Below are positions 41,772 through 51,562 of a DNA stretch of 64,000 bases, in pieces; positions within the stretch are counted from its first letter, which is position 1; each line of letters starts with the position of its first letter. The translations under genes and the position numbers were made by a program. The stretch comes from an uncultured Kushneria sp. (GTDB lineage: Bacteria > Pseudomonadota > Gammaproteobacteria > Pseudomonadales > Halomonadaceae), in the NCBI RefSeq assembly GCF_947497025.1, contig NZ_CANMFC010000004.1, forward strand, positions 124,001 to 188,000. Reading direction: 5' to 3'. A model generated the notes under the pieces. The model ran no database searches, was not told the DNA's origin, and saw nothing but the letters and a program-made list of their open reading frames with translations.

Positions 41772-43237
41772 GCCGTGCTCTGGTCATCGGTGGCGGCTTT
41801 GGCGGCATGGCCGCCGCCCTGCGCGCCCGTAAGAAAGGCTACGAGGTCACGCTGATCGAGCGCTGTGCGTCACTGGGCGGACGGGCCCAGGTTTTTACCG
41901 ATCAGGGCTTTCGCTTTGACGCCGGCCCCACGGTCATCACCGCGCCCTTTCTGTTCGAGGAGCTGTTCGAACTGTTCGGCAAGCGTCTGGAAGACTATGT
42001 CGAGATGGTCGCCCTCGACATCTGGTATCAGTTTTATTTCCAGGACGGCCGCACCTTTGACTACGGCACCGACATGTCGGCGACGCTGGCCAGCATCCGC
42101 GGCTTCAACGAGCGCGATGTTCAGGGCTATCAGAATCTTCTGAAAACCTCGAAGGAGATCTTCGAGATCGGCTTTGAACAGCTTGCCGACCGCCCCTTTC
42201 ACCAGTTCTCCACCATGGCCGCGCAGATTCCGGCGCTTTTACGGCTGAAAAGCTATCGCTCGGTATGGCAGATGGTCTGCGCCCATATCGAGGACGACAG
42301 CCTGCGTCAGGCCTTCTCGATTCCGCCACTGCTGGTGGGGGGCAATCCCTTTCGTACCACCAGCATCTACGGTCTGATTCCCTGGCTTGAGCGCAAGTGG
42401 GGCGTGCACTTCCCGATGGGCGGCACCGGCGCGCTGGTGGCGGCACTGGAAAAGCTGATGCGCGATGTCGGCATCACCATCGAGACCGGCACCACCGTCA
42501 AACGCATTTTGAGCGAGCATGGGCGTGCCAACGGCGTGGAACTTGAAAGCAGTGAGAAGCTGCCGGCCAGCGTGGTCATCAGCAACGCCGACGCCGCGCA
42601 TCTGTACACCCACATGGTGGACCAGGTCTCGACCAGCGCGAAACTCAAGCTGGCCGGCGCCAAATATTCGATGGGCCTGTTCGTGCTCTATGTCGGCACC
42701 AACCGGCAGTTCCCCCAGGCCGAACACCACACCATCTGGATGGGCCAGCGCTATCGCGAACTGCTGGAAGACATCTTCGAGCACCGCGTGCTGGCCAATG
42801 ACTTCTCGCTCTACGCCCATCGCCCGACCGCGACCGACCCTTCCTTTGCCCCGCCCGGCTGTGATTCCTTCTACATTCTCGCTCCGGTACCAAACCTGCA
42901 GGGCGACGTGGACTGGTCACGCGAGGGCGACAAGCTCGGCGATGCCATCATCGAGGCGCTCGATCGCACCACGCTGCCGGGCTTTCGCGAATCGATCGTC
43001 ACCCGTTTTCACATGACACCGGCGGATTTCAGCGAGCGCTATCTGTCGATGCATGGCACCGGCTTCTCGATTGCGCCCATTTTCCGCCAGTCGGCGTGGT
43101 TTCGCTTCCACAACAAGAGCGAAGTGCTGGAGAACCTCTATCTCACCGGTGCCGGCACGCATCCGGGGGCGGGCCTACCGGGCGTGCTGTCCAGCGCCAG
43201 AGTGGTTGATCACCTGCTGCCGGACGCCGACGCATGA
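41768..43237 (+). CDS. crtI: Phytoene desaturase (CrtI)
   Basis: 489 residues with an N-terminal FAD-binding motif GGGFGG (8-13), GGRAQVF (37-43) and the C-terminal FAD signature GAGTHPGAGLPGVLSSA. Bacterial CrtI carries out four desaturations of 15-cis-phytoene to all-trans-lycopene. Start and stop overlap the neighbouring genes by four bases each. Product inferred from the family and neighbours. Confidence 0.93.
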   Translation: MSRALVIGGGFGGMAAALRARKKGYEVTLIERCASLGGRAQVFTDQGFRFDAGPTVITAPFLFEELFELFGKRLEDYVEMVALDIWYQFYFQDGRTFDYGTDMSATLASIRGFNERDVQGYQNLLKTSKEIFEIGFEQLADRPFHQFSTMAAQIPALLRLKSYRSVWQMVCAHIEDDSLRQAFSIPPLLVGGNPFRTTSIYGLIPWLERKWGVHFPMGGTGALVAALEKLMRDVGITIETGTTVKRILSEHGRANGVELESSEKLPASVVISNADAAHLYTHMVDQVSTSAKLKLAGAKYSMGLFVLYVGTNRQFPQAEHHTIWMGQRYRELLEDIFEHRVLANDFSLYAHRPTATDPSFAPPGCDSFYILAPVPNLQGDVDWSREGDKLGDAIIEALDRTTLPGFRESIVTRFHMTPADFSERYLSMHGTGFSIAPIFRQSAWFRFHNKSEVLENLYLTGAGTHPGAGLPGVLSSARVVDHLLPDADA

Positions 43238-44172
43238 CGCAGGCCACCCCGCACGCCAGTGCCGAAGCCATTCTGGCCAGACACGGCAAGTCGTTTCGCT
43301 TTGCCAGCTACTTCATGGAGCGTCGTGATGCCCACGACGCCGCGCTGTTATACATGGTCTGTCGCGAGCTCGATGATCTGGCCGATCAGGAGATGCCCAC
43401 CGAGGCCGAGAACGAAAGCGCCCATCAGCGCCTGATGACCATCCGTGGGGAACTGCTGGCCGGCGCCGGCAGTGACCCGCTCACCCGGGTGCTGATCGAC
43501 CTGCAGATGCGGCGCGAGCTGGATACCCGCGCCGCCGTGGCACTGATCGACGCCCTGATCGGTGATGTGACGCGTCCGGCCCTGATTCAGGATGAGCGTG
43601 AGCTGATGCGCTACTGCTACGGCGTGGCCGGGGCCGTCGGCGTGTTGATGTGCCCGGTGGTGGGCGCCGATGACAGTGCCATCCCCCACGGCATTGATCT
43701 GGGTCTGGCCATGCAGATGACCAACATCGCCCGCGATGTGCGAGAAGACGCCGACATGGGGCGTCGCTACCTGCCGGCCGAATGGATCGATCAGTTAACG
43801 CCCGAGGATATCGCCCGCGCCGACGTTGATCAGCGCGAACGGATCGCTCACGCCATCGACCGGCTATTGACCCGGGCCGAGGCCTACTACGCCAGTGCCG
43901 CCGATGGTTTTGACCGCATCCCCGGCAAGAACCGACGTGCCATTGCCGTCGCCGCCGATGTCTATCGCGCCATTGGCTTTCGCCTGCGCGGCGAGCGGCT
44001 TGCCTGGTGGCGGGGCCGCGTGCATGTCCCGCTGACCGGCAAGGTGTGGCTGGCCACGCGCCGTCTGAGCGGCCGGGGCGCCATTGCGGGCAGCGGGCTT
44101 GATCACCATGACGGCGAACTTCATCGCCATATCGCCGACCTGCCCGGCGCCCACGGGTTTGATCACGCATGA
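43234..44172 (+). CDS. crtB: Phytoene synthase (CrtB)
   Basis: 312 residues, a trans-isoprenyl diphosphate synthase head-to-head type. The two Asp motifs are DDLAD at 47-51 and DVRED at 168-172 (followed by GRRYLP). It joins two geranylgeranyl diphosphates into phytoene. It overlaps crtI and crtY by four bases each. Confidence 0.94.
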   Translation: MTQATPHASAEAILARHGKSFRFASYFMERRDAHDAALLYMVCRELDDLADQEMPTEAENESAHQRLMTIRGELLAGAGSDPLTRVLIDLQMRRELDTRAAVALIDALIGDVTRPALIQDERELMRYCYGVAGAVGVLMCPVVGADDSAIPHGIDLGLAMQMTNIARDVREDADMGRRYLPAEWIDQLTPEDIARADVDQRERIAHAIDRLLTRAEAYYASAADGFDRIPGKNRRAIAVAADVYRAIGFRLRGERLAWWRGRVHVPLTGKVWLATRRLSGRGAIAGSGLDHHDGELHRHIADLPGAHGFDHA

Positions 44173-45308
44173 ACAGGGCCAGGCCGTTTGATCTCGTGAT
44201 TCTCGGCGGCGGCTGCGCCGGGCTGAGTCTTGCCTATCGACTGGCACAGCATGACAATGCGCCGCGCACGCTGATCATCGACCCGCGCGTTGAGTACACC
44301 AATGACCGTACCTGGTGCGGCTGGCCGGTCACGGCTCATCCCTTTCAGGACGATGTGCGTGCCCGCTGGCATGCCTTGACGCTGCACACCGATCAGGCCA
44401 GCACCACCATTGAAAGCCGGCGCTACCCCTATGAAATGCTCGAAGCCGAGCGCTTTTACACCCGCACGCTGACCGCCATTGATGACCACCCGTCCATGGC
44501 AAGGGTTCAGGCGCGCGCGGCCGACGTTGAGGATCGCGAGGATGGCGTGACCGTGGCACTGGACAACGGCGAGACGGTTCAGGCCCGCTTCGGAGTGGAT
44601 ACCCGCCCGCAGCCGAAGCCGCTGACCTCGCCCTGGCTGTGGCAGGACTTTGCCGGCATCAATGTGCAGGCAGACGAGATGCCTCAGCACGCCGAGCTGA
44701 TGGATTTTCGCGTGGGCGATAACCCGCAGGCCGGTATCGATTTTCTCTATGTGCTGCCCTACGCGCCGAATCAGGCGCTGTTCGAGTGGACGCGCTTTGG
44801 CCGCCCGCCCACCAGCCCGACCACGCTTGAGCGCGCACTGGAAGAGTATCTGGACACGCGTTTTGGCGCGGGAACCTGGCAAGCCCTGCGGCGTGAGACC
44901 GGCACCCTGCCCATGGCCCCGCCGACGCGCACCAATGGCCGATCGATGGTCGTGACCGGTGCCTATGGCGGCAGCATGCGCGCCGCCACCGGCTACGCCT
45001 TTCACGCCATTCAGCGCTGGGCCGATGAGTGCGCCGAGGCACTGCTCAAGGGCCAGCCGCCGGTAGGCGCCTCTACCGGTCGGATACTCCCGCATCTGGA
45101 TCGCATCTTCATGAGTACGCTGGCACGCCATCCCGAACGCGCCCCCGAGTTCTACCGCCTGCTGTTTGACAAGGCCCCCACCGACAGCCTGATCCGCTTT
45201 TTAAGTGGCGTGCCCAGTGTGAGCGATACACTTTCAGTGATGAATGCCCTGCCCTGGGCGCCGCTGATCGAGAGCACACTGCGCTGCGTCCTGCCTGGCC
45301 GGGCATGA
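44169..45308 (+). CDS. crtY: Lycopene beta-cyclase (CrtY)
   Basis: 379 residues, flavoprotein-type lycopene cyclase with an N-terminal dinucleotide motif (LVILGGGCAGLSLA) and the family signature NDRTWCGW (45-52). The C-terminal half contains GAYGGSMRAATGYAF. It cyclises both ends of lycopene, giving beta-carotene. No crtZ, crtW or crtX is present in the window, so the local pathway stops there. The next gene lies 93 bases on with no clear terminator between. Confidence 0.92.
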   Translation: MNRARPFDLVILGGGCAGLSLAYRLAQHDNAPRTLIIDPRVEYTNDRTWCGWPVTAHPFQDDVRARWHALTLHTDQASTTIESRRYPYEMLEAERFYTRTLTAIDDHPSMARVQARAADVEDREDGVTVALDNGETVQARFGVDTRPQPKPLTSPWLWQDFAGINVQADEMPQHAELMDFRVGDNPQAGIDFLYVLPYAPNQALFEWTRFGRPPTSPTTLERALEEYLDTRFGAGTWQALRRETGTLPMAPPTRTNGRSMVVTGAYGGSMRAATGYAFHAIQRWADECAEALLKGQPPVGASTGRILPHLDRIFMSTLARHPERAPEFYRLLFDKAPTDSLIRFLSGVPSVSDTLSVMNALPWAPLIESTLRCVLPGRA

Positions 45309-45401
45309 TTCATCCTGAATACGCTCAGGGCAGCGCTGCACTTCCCGCCTCGCTTGCGTAGTATCATCTGATATTTCCAGCCCCATCCGAGCCGCTTGAT
45401 C

Positions 45402-46787
45402 ATGACCGACAGCCCTGCCACTGGCGCCCTCGAGGCGTACCCGTTTCTGGAAGCCCATCCTGAAATCACCCAGATCGATGTGTTGATCAGCGATCTCAAT
45501 GGCGTCCTGCGCGGCAAGCGCATTCCGCGCTCAAGCCTTGAAGAGGCCTACACCAGCGGCGTCAATCTGCCCGCCTCCATCTTTGCCCTCGATATTACCG
45601 GTAACACGGTCGAGGAAACGGGACTCGGACTCGACAGCGGTGATGGCGACCGTGCCTGCCTGCCGATTCCCGGCACGCTGGTGCCGGTGTCCTGGCATCA
45701 GCGCGCGCCCACCGCGCAGCTTTTGATGACGATGGTGGAGCCCGACGGCAGCGGCTGGCATGCCGACCCGCGTCAGGTGCTGGCGCGGGTGCTTGAAGGC
45801 TTTACCCGTCAGGGGCTGACGCCGGTGATTGCCATCGAGCAGGAGTTCTATCTGCTGGATGCCGAGCGCAACGACCGCGGCCAGCCTCAGCCACCGCGCT
45901 CGCCGCTGACCGGTGAGCGCGCACGCTCCAGCCAGCTCTACTCGATCAGCGAGCTCGATGAATACGCCGATTTTATTGACGCCATTCACGAGGCCTGCGC
46001 CCAGCAGGGTCTGCCGCTGGATACGGCGCTGAAAGAGTGCGCGCCGGGGCAGTTCGAGATCAACCTGCGCCACCGCAATGATGCCCTGCGCGCCTGTGAT
46101 GACGCCGTGATGCTCAAGCGAGCCATCAAGGGCGTGGCGCAGCAGCAGGGGTTCGAGGCGACCTTCATGGCCAAGCCCTGGGGCAATGAAGCTGGCAGCG
46201 GCACCCATGTGCATATCAGTCTGCTCGACGAACACGGCCGCAACGTGTTTGCCGCCGAGGACAAAAACCCCATGGGCAGCGCAGCACTGCATCAGGCGAT
46301 CGCCGGGGTGCTGGCGCTGATGCCGGCGTCGATGGCCGTCTGCGCGCCCAACCTCAACGCCTTTCGCCGCTTCCAGCCCGGACTCTATGTGCCCATGACG
46401 CCCTCCTGGGGGCTGGACAATCGCTCGGTGGCCGTTCGCATTCCCTCCGGCCCGGCCGCTGCCACACGCCTTGAGCACCGCGTGGCCGGTGCAGATGTCA
46501 ATGTCTATCTGCTGTGTGCGGTGCTGCTGGCCTCCATGGCCCACGGGCTTGATGAGCAGCTGACACCGCCGCCGGCAATCGAGGGCAACGCCTACACCCA
46601 GCTCGACGCCACCCTGCCCGATTCCTGGGGCGTGGCACTGGAATTGTGGATGGAAAGTGATGTGCTTGGTGAGCGGCTGGGACGGGCCTTTCAGCATATC
46701 TACTACGCCAACCGTCAGGCCGAGCGCGCGCTGGCCCAGCGCACCGTCAGCGCCCTGGAATATGACTGGTATCTGCGCCTGGTGTAG
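45402..46787 (+). CDS. Glutamine synthetase family protein, gamma-glutamylpolyamine synthetase type (copy 1)
   Basis: 461 residues. GS-fold ligase with N-terminal beta-grasp (IDVLISDLNGVLRGKR), metal-ligand strand IEQEFY (145-150), SGTHVHIS, and the C-terminal LEHRVAGADVN segment. The shape fits PuuA/PauA ligases that glutamylate putrescine or other amines rather than ammonia-assimilating GlnA, because the adenylylation segment is missing. It is clearly divergent from the copy at 50156-51523. It sits on the plus strand behind crtY and meets the EamA gene tail to tail, four bases between stops. The substrate is inferred from neighbours. Confidence 0.85.
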   Translation: MTDSPATGALEAYPFLEAHPEITQIDVLISDLNGVLRGKRIPRSSLEEAYTSGVNLPASIFALDITGNTVEETGLGLDSGDGDRACLPIPGTLVPVSWHQRAPTAQLLMTMVEPDGSGWHADPRQVLARVLEGFTRQGLTPVIAIEQEFYLLDAERNDRGQPQPPRSPLTGERARSSQLYSISELDEYADFIDAIHEACAQQGLPLDTALKECAPGQFEINLRHRNDALRACDDAVMLKRAIKGVAQQQGFEATFMAKPWGNEAGSGTHVHISLLDEHGRNVFAAEDKNPMGSAALHQAIAGVLALMPASMAVCAPNLNAFRRFQPGLYVPMTPSWGLDNRSVAVRIPSGPAAATRLEHRVAGADVNVYLLCAVLLASMAHGLDEQLTPPPAIEGNAYTQLDATLPDSWGVALELWMESDVLGERLGRAFQHIYYANRQAERALAQRTVSALEYDWYLRLV

Positions 46788-46791
46788 GCGT

Positions 46792-47634
46792 CTATCCGAG
46801 CCTGAGCAGCATCACGCCGGACAGAATGATCAGCCCCGCCACGAGTCGCTGACGGCTCAGGCGCTCACCCAGAAAGAGCGCCGAAATCGCGAGGGCAAAC
46901 AGCACGCTGGACTCGCGCAGGGCGGCAACCATTGCAATCGGTGCCTGACTCATGGCCCAGATGGTCGCCCCGTAGGCGGCCATCGACATCGCGCCGCCCA
47001 GTAGCCCGATGCGATAGTGGCCGGCAATGGCGGCCAGTGTCCGACGCCCGCGCATGCCCCACAGCAAAAGCCCCATGCAGAGGCCATTGAGCGTAAAAAG
47101 CCAGAGTACGTAACCGATGGCATCACAATTGGCGCGCGCCCCCAGTCCATCACTGAGCGTATAGGCGGCGATGAAAGCCGAAGTGATGAGGGCATTGATC
47201 AGCCCGATACGAGACAGTCCTGTCGCACCGGCGCCGCGCACGGCCATCCACCAGATGCCGCCACTGAGCAGTGCCACACCGGCATGGCCGGTCAGAGAGG
47301 TTTGATCGCCCAGCAACATGACGCCCACCAGCGCCACGATCAACGGCGCCGAGCCTCGTGCAATGGGATAGACCTGGCCAAAATCCCCGCTGGCATAGGC
47401 CCGTCCCAGAAACACGTTGTAGCCCACATGCAAAACGGCCGAGAGCCCCAGCCACGGCCAGGCCGCCGCATCGGGAACACTGACGGCAGGCAGCATGGCC
47501 AGCGCCAGTACGCCTGCGCCCACCTGAATGAGCGTGACCGCCAGCAGCCGATCAAGCCCCACCCTGACCAGCGCGTTCCAGCCGGCATGCAGCGCGGCGG
47601 CGCCCAGGACAATGGCAAAGACCTCCGGACTCAC
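46792..47634 (-). CDS. EamA/DMT family transporter
   Basis: 280 residues with about ten hydrophobic helices in two EamA repeats (about 5-135 and 145-278). The family exports or imports small metabolites. It is the last gene of the polyamine run, 31 bases after puuB1, so export of an intermediate such as a gamma-glutamyl product or amino acid is possible but unproven. Confidence 0.85.
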   Translation of the reverse strand: MSPEVFAIVLGAAALHAGWNALVRVGLDRLLAVTLIQVGAGVLALAMLPAVSVPDAAAWPWLGLSAVLHVGYNVFLGRAYASGDFGQVYPIARGSAPLIVALVGVMLLGDQTSLTGHAGVALLSGGIWWMAVRGAGATGLSRIGLINALITSAFIAAYTLSDGLGARANCDAIGYVLWLFTLNGLCMGLLLWGMRGRRTLAAIAGHYRIGLLGGAMSMAAYGATIWAMSQAPIAMVAALRESSVLFALAISALFLGERLSRQRLVAGLIILSGVMLLRLG

Positions 47635-47665
47635 GGCATTACACCGTTAATGCCACAGGTAGCCA

Positions 47666-48973
47666 TCAAACACCCAGTCGGTCGCGCAGCGCGTAGTACC
47701 AGGCGCCCATGGCAGAAAACGGCACGGCAAAGCGTCGTCCGCCCGGGAACGGCAGGTGACGGATATCGGCAAAGGCGTCAAAGCGGGCGCTTTCTCCCTT
47801 GATGATCTCTCCCACCAGTCGGCCGGCCAGATGCGAGGCGGTCACCCCATGGCCGGAGTAGCCCTGGGCGTAATAGACGTTATGGTTGAGCCGTCCGAAC
47901 TGCGGCAGCCGGTTGAGCGTGAGCAGAAAGTTGCCACTCCAGGCGTAGTCGATGGCCACCTTCTCAAGCTCGGGGAAGGTCTTTAACAGCTTGGGCCGGA
48001 TGGCCCCCTCGATGCTGGCCGGATCACGTCCGCCGTAGGTCACGCCGCCGCCATAGATCAGGCGGCGCTCGCTCGACAGCCGGTAGTAGTCGAGCAGGTA
48101 ATTGCTGTCCTCGACGGCGCGGTCGGTGGGCAATATCCGTTTTGCGGTAGCCTCATCGAGCACTTCGGTGGCGATCACCTGCGTGCCACAGGGCATGGAG
48201 CGGTCGGCAAGTTCCGGGACGATATCTCCCAGATAGGCATTGCCGGCCATCACGGCGCGCTCGGCTTCGATCACCCCGCCGGCGGTATGAATCTTCACCC
48301 GCTCGCCGTGTTCAAGGCGCGTCATGGGCGAGTGTTCGAAAATCACCCCGCCCAGCGCCTCAAGGGCCGCCGCCTGCCCCAGCACCAGATTGAGCGGGTG
48401 CAGATGGCCACCGGAGTGATCCAGCAGTGCGCCTGTATAGCGCGCACTGCCGATCTCGCGGCGATAGGCGTCACCTTCCAGCAGCTCCAGCTCCTGGTGG
48501 CCGTACTTCTCCCACAGCGCCTTGTGATGTTTGAGGGCAGCCAGCTGCTTGTCATTGCAGGCGGCAAAAAGATTACCGTTTTTGAGATCGCACTGAATGG
48601 CGTACTGTTCGATGCGCTCGCGGATGATGCGATTGCCCTCAAACGCCATATCGCCAAGTGCCCGTGCGGAGGCTTGCCCAAAGCGCGCCTCGATCATGTC
48701 CATGTCGCGGCTGTAGCTGTTGACGATCTGGCCGCCATTGCGACCGCTGGCACCAAAGCCCACACGCTGCGCCTCGAGTACCGCGACGCGAAAACCCTGT
48801 TCGGCCAGATGCAGGGCGCTGGAAATCCCGGTAAAGCCGGCCCCCACCACGCAGACATCCACGTGCTGATGACCGACCAGTGCCGGTCGGTCAGGCGCGG
48901 CGTGCATGGTAGCGGCGTAGAGCGATCGGGCATGGCCATCGCGGTGGGTCGATGCAACATCAGGCTGGGTCAT
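47666..48973 (-). CDS. puuB: FAD-dependent oxidoreductase, gamma-glutamylputrescine oxidase type (copy 1)
   Basis: 435 residues, DAO family, with the FAD motif VGAGFTG (about 43-49), GASGRNGGQI and the C-terminal QGYSGHGVTASHLAGRLVGE. PuuB/OrdL enzymes oxidise gamma-glutamylputrescine to the aldehyde with release of hydrogen peroxide. Its position between potF1 and EamA supports this. A second related oxidase lies at 55706-56977. Exact substrate unknown. Confidence 0.85.
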   Translation of the reverse strand: MTQPDVASTHRDGHARSLYAATMHAAPDRPALVGHQHVDVCVVGAGFTGISSALHLAEQGFRVAVLEAQRVGFGASGRNGGQIVNSYSRDMDMIEARFGQASARALGDMAFEGNRIIRERIEQYAIQCDLKNGNLFAACNDKQLAALKHHKALWEKYGHQELELLEGDAYRREIGSARYTGALLDHSGGHLHPLNLVLGQAAALEALGGVIFEHSPMTRLEHGERVKIHTAGGVIEAERAVMAGNAYLGDIVPELADRSMPCGTQVIATEVLDEATAKRILPTDRAVEDSNYLLDYYRLSSERRLIYGGGVTYGGRDPASIEGAIRPKLLKTFPELEKVAIDYAWSGNFLLTLNRLPQFGRLNHNVYYAQGYSGHGVTASHLAGRLVGEIIKGESARFDAFADIRHLPFPGGRRFAVPFSAMGAWYYALRDRLGV

Positions 48974-48990
48974 GGGTATCTACCGTACAA

Positions 48991-49011
48991 GGCGGCCCTG
49001 TCCGGGCCGCC
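48991..49011 (-). promoter_or_regulatory. Hairpin between potF1 and puuB1
   Basis: GGCGGCCC (48991-48998) and GGGCCGCC (49004-49011), loop TGTCC: a perfect 8-bp GC stem five bases after the potF1 stop, without a T-run. Such a structure may protect the 3' end of a binding-protein message or reduce read-through. Confidence 0.55.
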
Positions 49012-49016
49012 AGTAG

Positions 49017-50093
49017 TTAGCGACTGCGCATTTCATTGTTGAGCTGTGACAGCGTGCCGAGCTGCGCCCTGTCGATCAGGGGAACAAACACCAGCCGGCG
49101 TTTCTCCTCATCGCTGAGCCGTGACGGCGGCCTTTTCAGCGCGTCATCGAGCTGATCGAGCGCCGCCTCATTGGGCGTGGCGTAGAAGGTGTAGTTGCTG
49201 ATGCGGGCGGCCACGTCGGGTCGCAGGGTATAGGCAATAAACGCCTGTGCCAGCTCGGGATGCGGCGCCCGCTTCGGAATCACCAGGGTATCGATACCGC
49301 GCTGGGAGCCCTCCTCGGGCACAAAAAAGCGCAGATGACCGTAGGTGTCCGGGTCTTCGGCCTGACGCCAGGCCAGGTCACCGTTATAGGTCATGCCCAT
49401 GGCGCTGACGCCGCGCACGATCTGATCGATGGTGGCGGTGCTGTCGGTAAAGCCGATGAAGTTCGAACGGCCTTTGGTGCTCATCAGAAGGCGCGCACTG
49501 TCCACCCACTGATCCCTTTGCGTGCAGTCAAAACCGTCGCCCAGCGAGGCGCAGGCAGCGCCGAACAGGACCTGCGGGTCACCGCCCAGCAGGGTAAAGG
49601 GCGCACTTGAGTTCACGTCAGGATCAAACAGCGCCGACCAGCTGCGCGGCACGTCATCCAGCACCCGGCTGTCGTAGACGATACCGGTCACCCCCCACTG
49701 ATAGGGCACACTGTAGCGGTTGCCCGGATCATAGGCGGGGTCCTGAAATTCGGGCAGCAGGTGTTCAAGTCCCGGCAGTTGCGCATGATCCAGCGGCTGG
49801 ATCAGGTCTGCCTCGATCAGACGGGGCACGAAGTAGTCGGTGGGCACCACCACATCGTACTGGGCATCGCCGCCGCTGCGCAGTTTGGTAAACATCTCGG
49901 CGTTGGAGGTAAAAAAGTTCTGCACGATATGAACATTGTGCTCACGCTCGAAATCCGCCAGTACCTGTGGCGGCATGTACTCTGTCCAGTTGAACAGATA
50001 GAGCGTCTCCGCCGGCTTTTCCGCCGCCCCCGCCGTCAGGCTTGCCCCGGCCAGCAGCAGCGCACCGACTCGCCATCGCCATGCTCGTGTCAT
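49017..50093 (-). CDS. potF: Polyamine ABC transporter substrate-binding protein (PotF-like, copy 1)
   Basis: 358 residues with a Sec signal peptide (cleavage predicted after AGA, residue 23), then the bilobed PotD/PotF fold: LYLFNWTEYMPPQVL, DVVVPTDYFVPRLIEADLIQPLD. These proteins bind putrescine or spermidine in the periplasm. It lacks its own permease genes and presumably feeds PotGHI downstream of copy 2. The two copies are clearly alike but not identical, suggesting different ligands (inference). Confidence 0.9.
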   Translation of the reverse strand: MTRAWRWRVGALLLAGASLTAGAAEKPAETLYLFNWTEYMPPQVLADFEREHNVHIVQNFFTSNAEMFTKLRSGGDAQYDVVVPTDYFVPRLIEADLIQPLDHAQLPGLEHLLPEFQDPAYDPGNRYSVPYQWGVTGIVYDSRVLDDVPRSWSALFDPDVNSSAPFTLLGGDPQVLFGAACASLGDGFDCTQRDQWVDSARLLMSTKGRSNFIGFTDSTATIDQIVRGVSAMGMTYNGDLAWRQAEDPDTYGHLRFFVPEEGSQRGIDTLVIPKRAPHPELAQAFIAYTLRPDVAARISNYTFYATPNEAALDQLDDALKRPPSRLSDEEKRRLVFVPLIDRAQLGTLSQLNNEMRSR

Positions 50094-50155
50094 TGCACGC
50101 TCCCCTCATGACCCATTTGTTGTTGTGCCCTGCCAATGGCCCGTCCGGCAGCCCT

Positions 50156-51523
50156 TTATACCCGCAGCAGCAGATGCTCGCGCTCCCAGGAGCTGATCAC
50201 CCGATAGTAGGCCAGGTGCTCGGCCCGCTTGACCGCCAGATAGCTTTTGACGAAGCGCTCACCGAGCACATCCGCCAGCGCATCACAGCCGTCCAGCGCA
50301 TCAAGTGCCGGCCCGACATCGTTGGGCAGCGCGACGCCGCCGGTCCAGGCCGTGCCGGTCAGCGGCGGTCGGGCCTGCAACCGGCTCATCATGCCCAGAT
50401 AGCCGCAGGCCAGCGAAGCCGCCATTACCAGGTAGGGGTTGGCATCGGCACCCGGTACGCGGTTTTCGATTCGCGTGGCTTCGGCGTTACCCACCGGCAC
50501 CCGCAGCCCCACGGTGCGATTGTCATAGCCCCACTCCACGTTGGTGGGTGCCGAACCGCCGTGTTCGCTGGGCATCAGTCGCCGCCACGAGTTGATGTTG
50601 GGCGCAAAAAGCGGCATGGCCGCAGGCATCCAGGTCTGCAGTCCGCCGATGTAGTTCATGAACAGATCGCTGGGCTGGCCGTTGTCCCCGGCAAACAGAT
50701 TCTCCCCGCTTACGGCATCCACCAGGCTCTGGTGCAGGTGCATGGCGCTGCCCGGCTCGTTGGCCATCGGCTTGGCCATGAAGGTGGCGTACATGCCATG
50801 ACGCAGCGCCGTTTCACGCAGGGTGCGCTTGAAGATCACCACCTGATCGGCCAGATAAAGCGGGTCACCGTGCTGGAAGTTGACCTCCATCTGACCGGCG
50901 CCCTCTTCGTGAATGAGGGTATCGATGTCGAGCTGCTGCGCCTCGCAATAGTCGTACATCTCCTCGAACAGGGGGTCGAATTCGTTGACCGCATCAATGG
51001 AAAACGACTGACGCCCGCTCTCCTGACGCCCGGAACGTCCGATCGGCGGCTCCAGCGGATAGTCCGGGTCGGTATTGGTCTTGACCAGATAGAACTCGAC
51101 TTCCGGCGCCATGACCGGTTTCCAGCCGCGCGCCTCATAAAGGGCCAGCACTCGCTTCAGGACATGGCGTGGCGCGATCTCGACCGGCTCCCCGTTCATG
51201 TAGTAGCAGTCGTGAATGATCTGGGCGGTCGGATCTTCCGCCCAGGGCACCAGATAGGCGGCGGCCGGGTCGGCAATCAGCTGCATGTCGAGTTCCGCCG
51301 AGTTCCAGAAGCGCAGGGCCTCGTCATCCGGGTAGCCGCCGGTCACCGACTGGATAAAGATCGAATCCGGCAGACGCGGCCGACCGCCGTTGAGGTACTT
51401 GCCGGCCGGCATGATCTTGCCCTTGAGAATGCCGGTCAGATCGCTGACCAGACACTCCACCTCGGTGATGCGATGCTCTTCAAACCAGTCCGTCAGTACC
51501 ACCGGACAATGCTTTAGCGTCAT
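50156..51523 (-). CDS. puuA: Glutamine synthetase family protein, gamma-glutamylpolyamine synthetase type (copy 2)
   Basis: 455 residues, GS fold with ECLVSDLTGILKGKI, PEVEFYL, EPGSAMHLHQSL and RIENRVPGADANPYL. It belongs to the PuuA/SpuI/SpuB type that attaches glutamate to putrescine or related amines using ATP. It lies between the two substrate-binding protein genes in the transport operon, the best context for PuuA. It differs strongly from copy 1 in sequence, so the two may act on different amines. Confidence 0.88.
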   Translation of the reverse strand: MTLKHCPVVLTDWFEEHRITEVECLVSDLTGILKGKIMPAGKYLNGGRPRLPDSIFIQSVTGGYPDDEALRFWNSAELDMQLIADPAAAYLVPWAEDPTAQIIHDCYYMNGEPVEIAPRHVLKRVLALYEARGWKPVMAPEVEFYLVKTNTDPDYPLEPPIGRSGRQESGRQSFSIDAVNEFDPLFEEMYDYCEAQQLDIDTLIHEEGAGQMEVNFQHGDPLYLADQVVIFKRTLRETALRHGMYATFMAKPMANEPGSAMHLHQSLVDAVSGENLFAGDNGQPSDLFMNYIGGLQTWMPAAMPLFAPNINSWRRLMPSEHGGSAPTNVEWGYDNRTVGLRVPVGNAEATRIENRVPGADANPYLVMAASLACGYLGMMSRLQARPPLTGTAWTGGVALPNDVGPALDALDGCDALADVLGERFVKSYLAVKRAEHLAYYRVISSWEREHLLLRV

Positions 51524-51562
51524 GTCGGCCTCCCCAGCCGAGCCTGATCAAACGCACGAAAG

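Noticed and set aside
50042-51517. 491-codon plus-strand frame across puuA2
   Set aside because: Antisense shadow of a clear GS-family gene; no recognisable domain.
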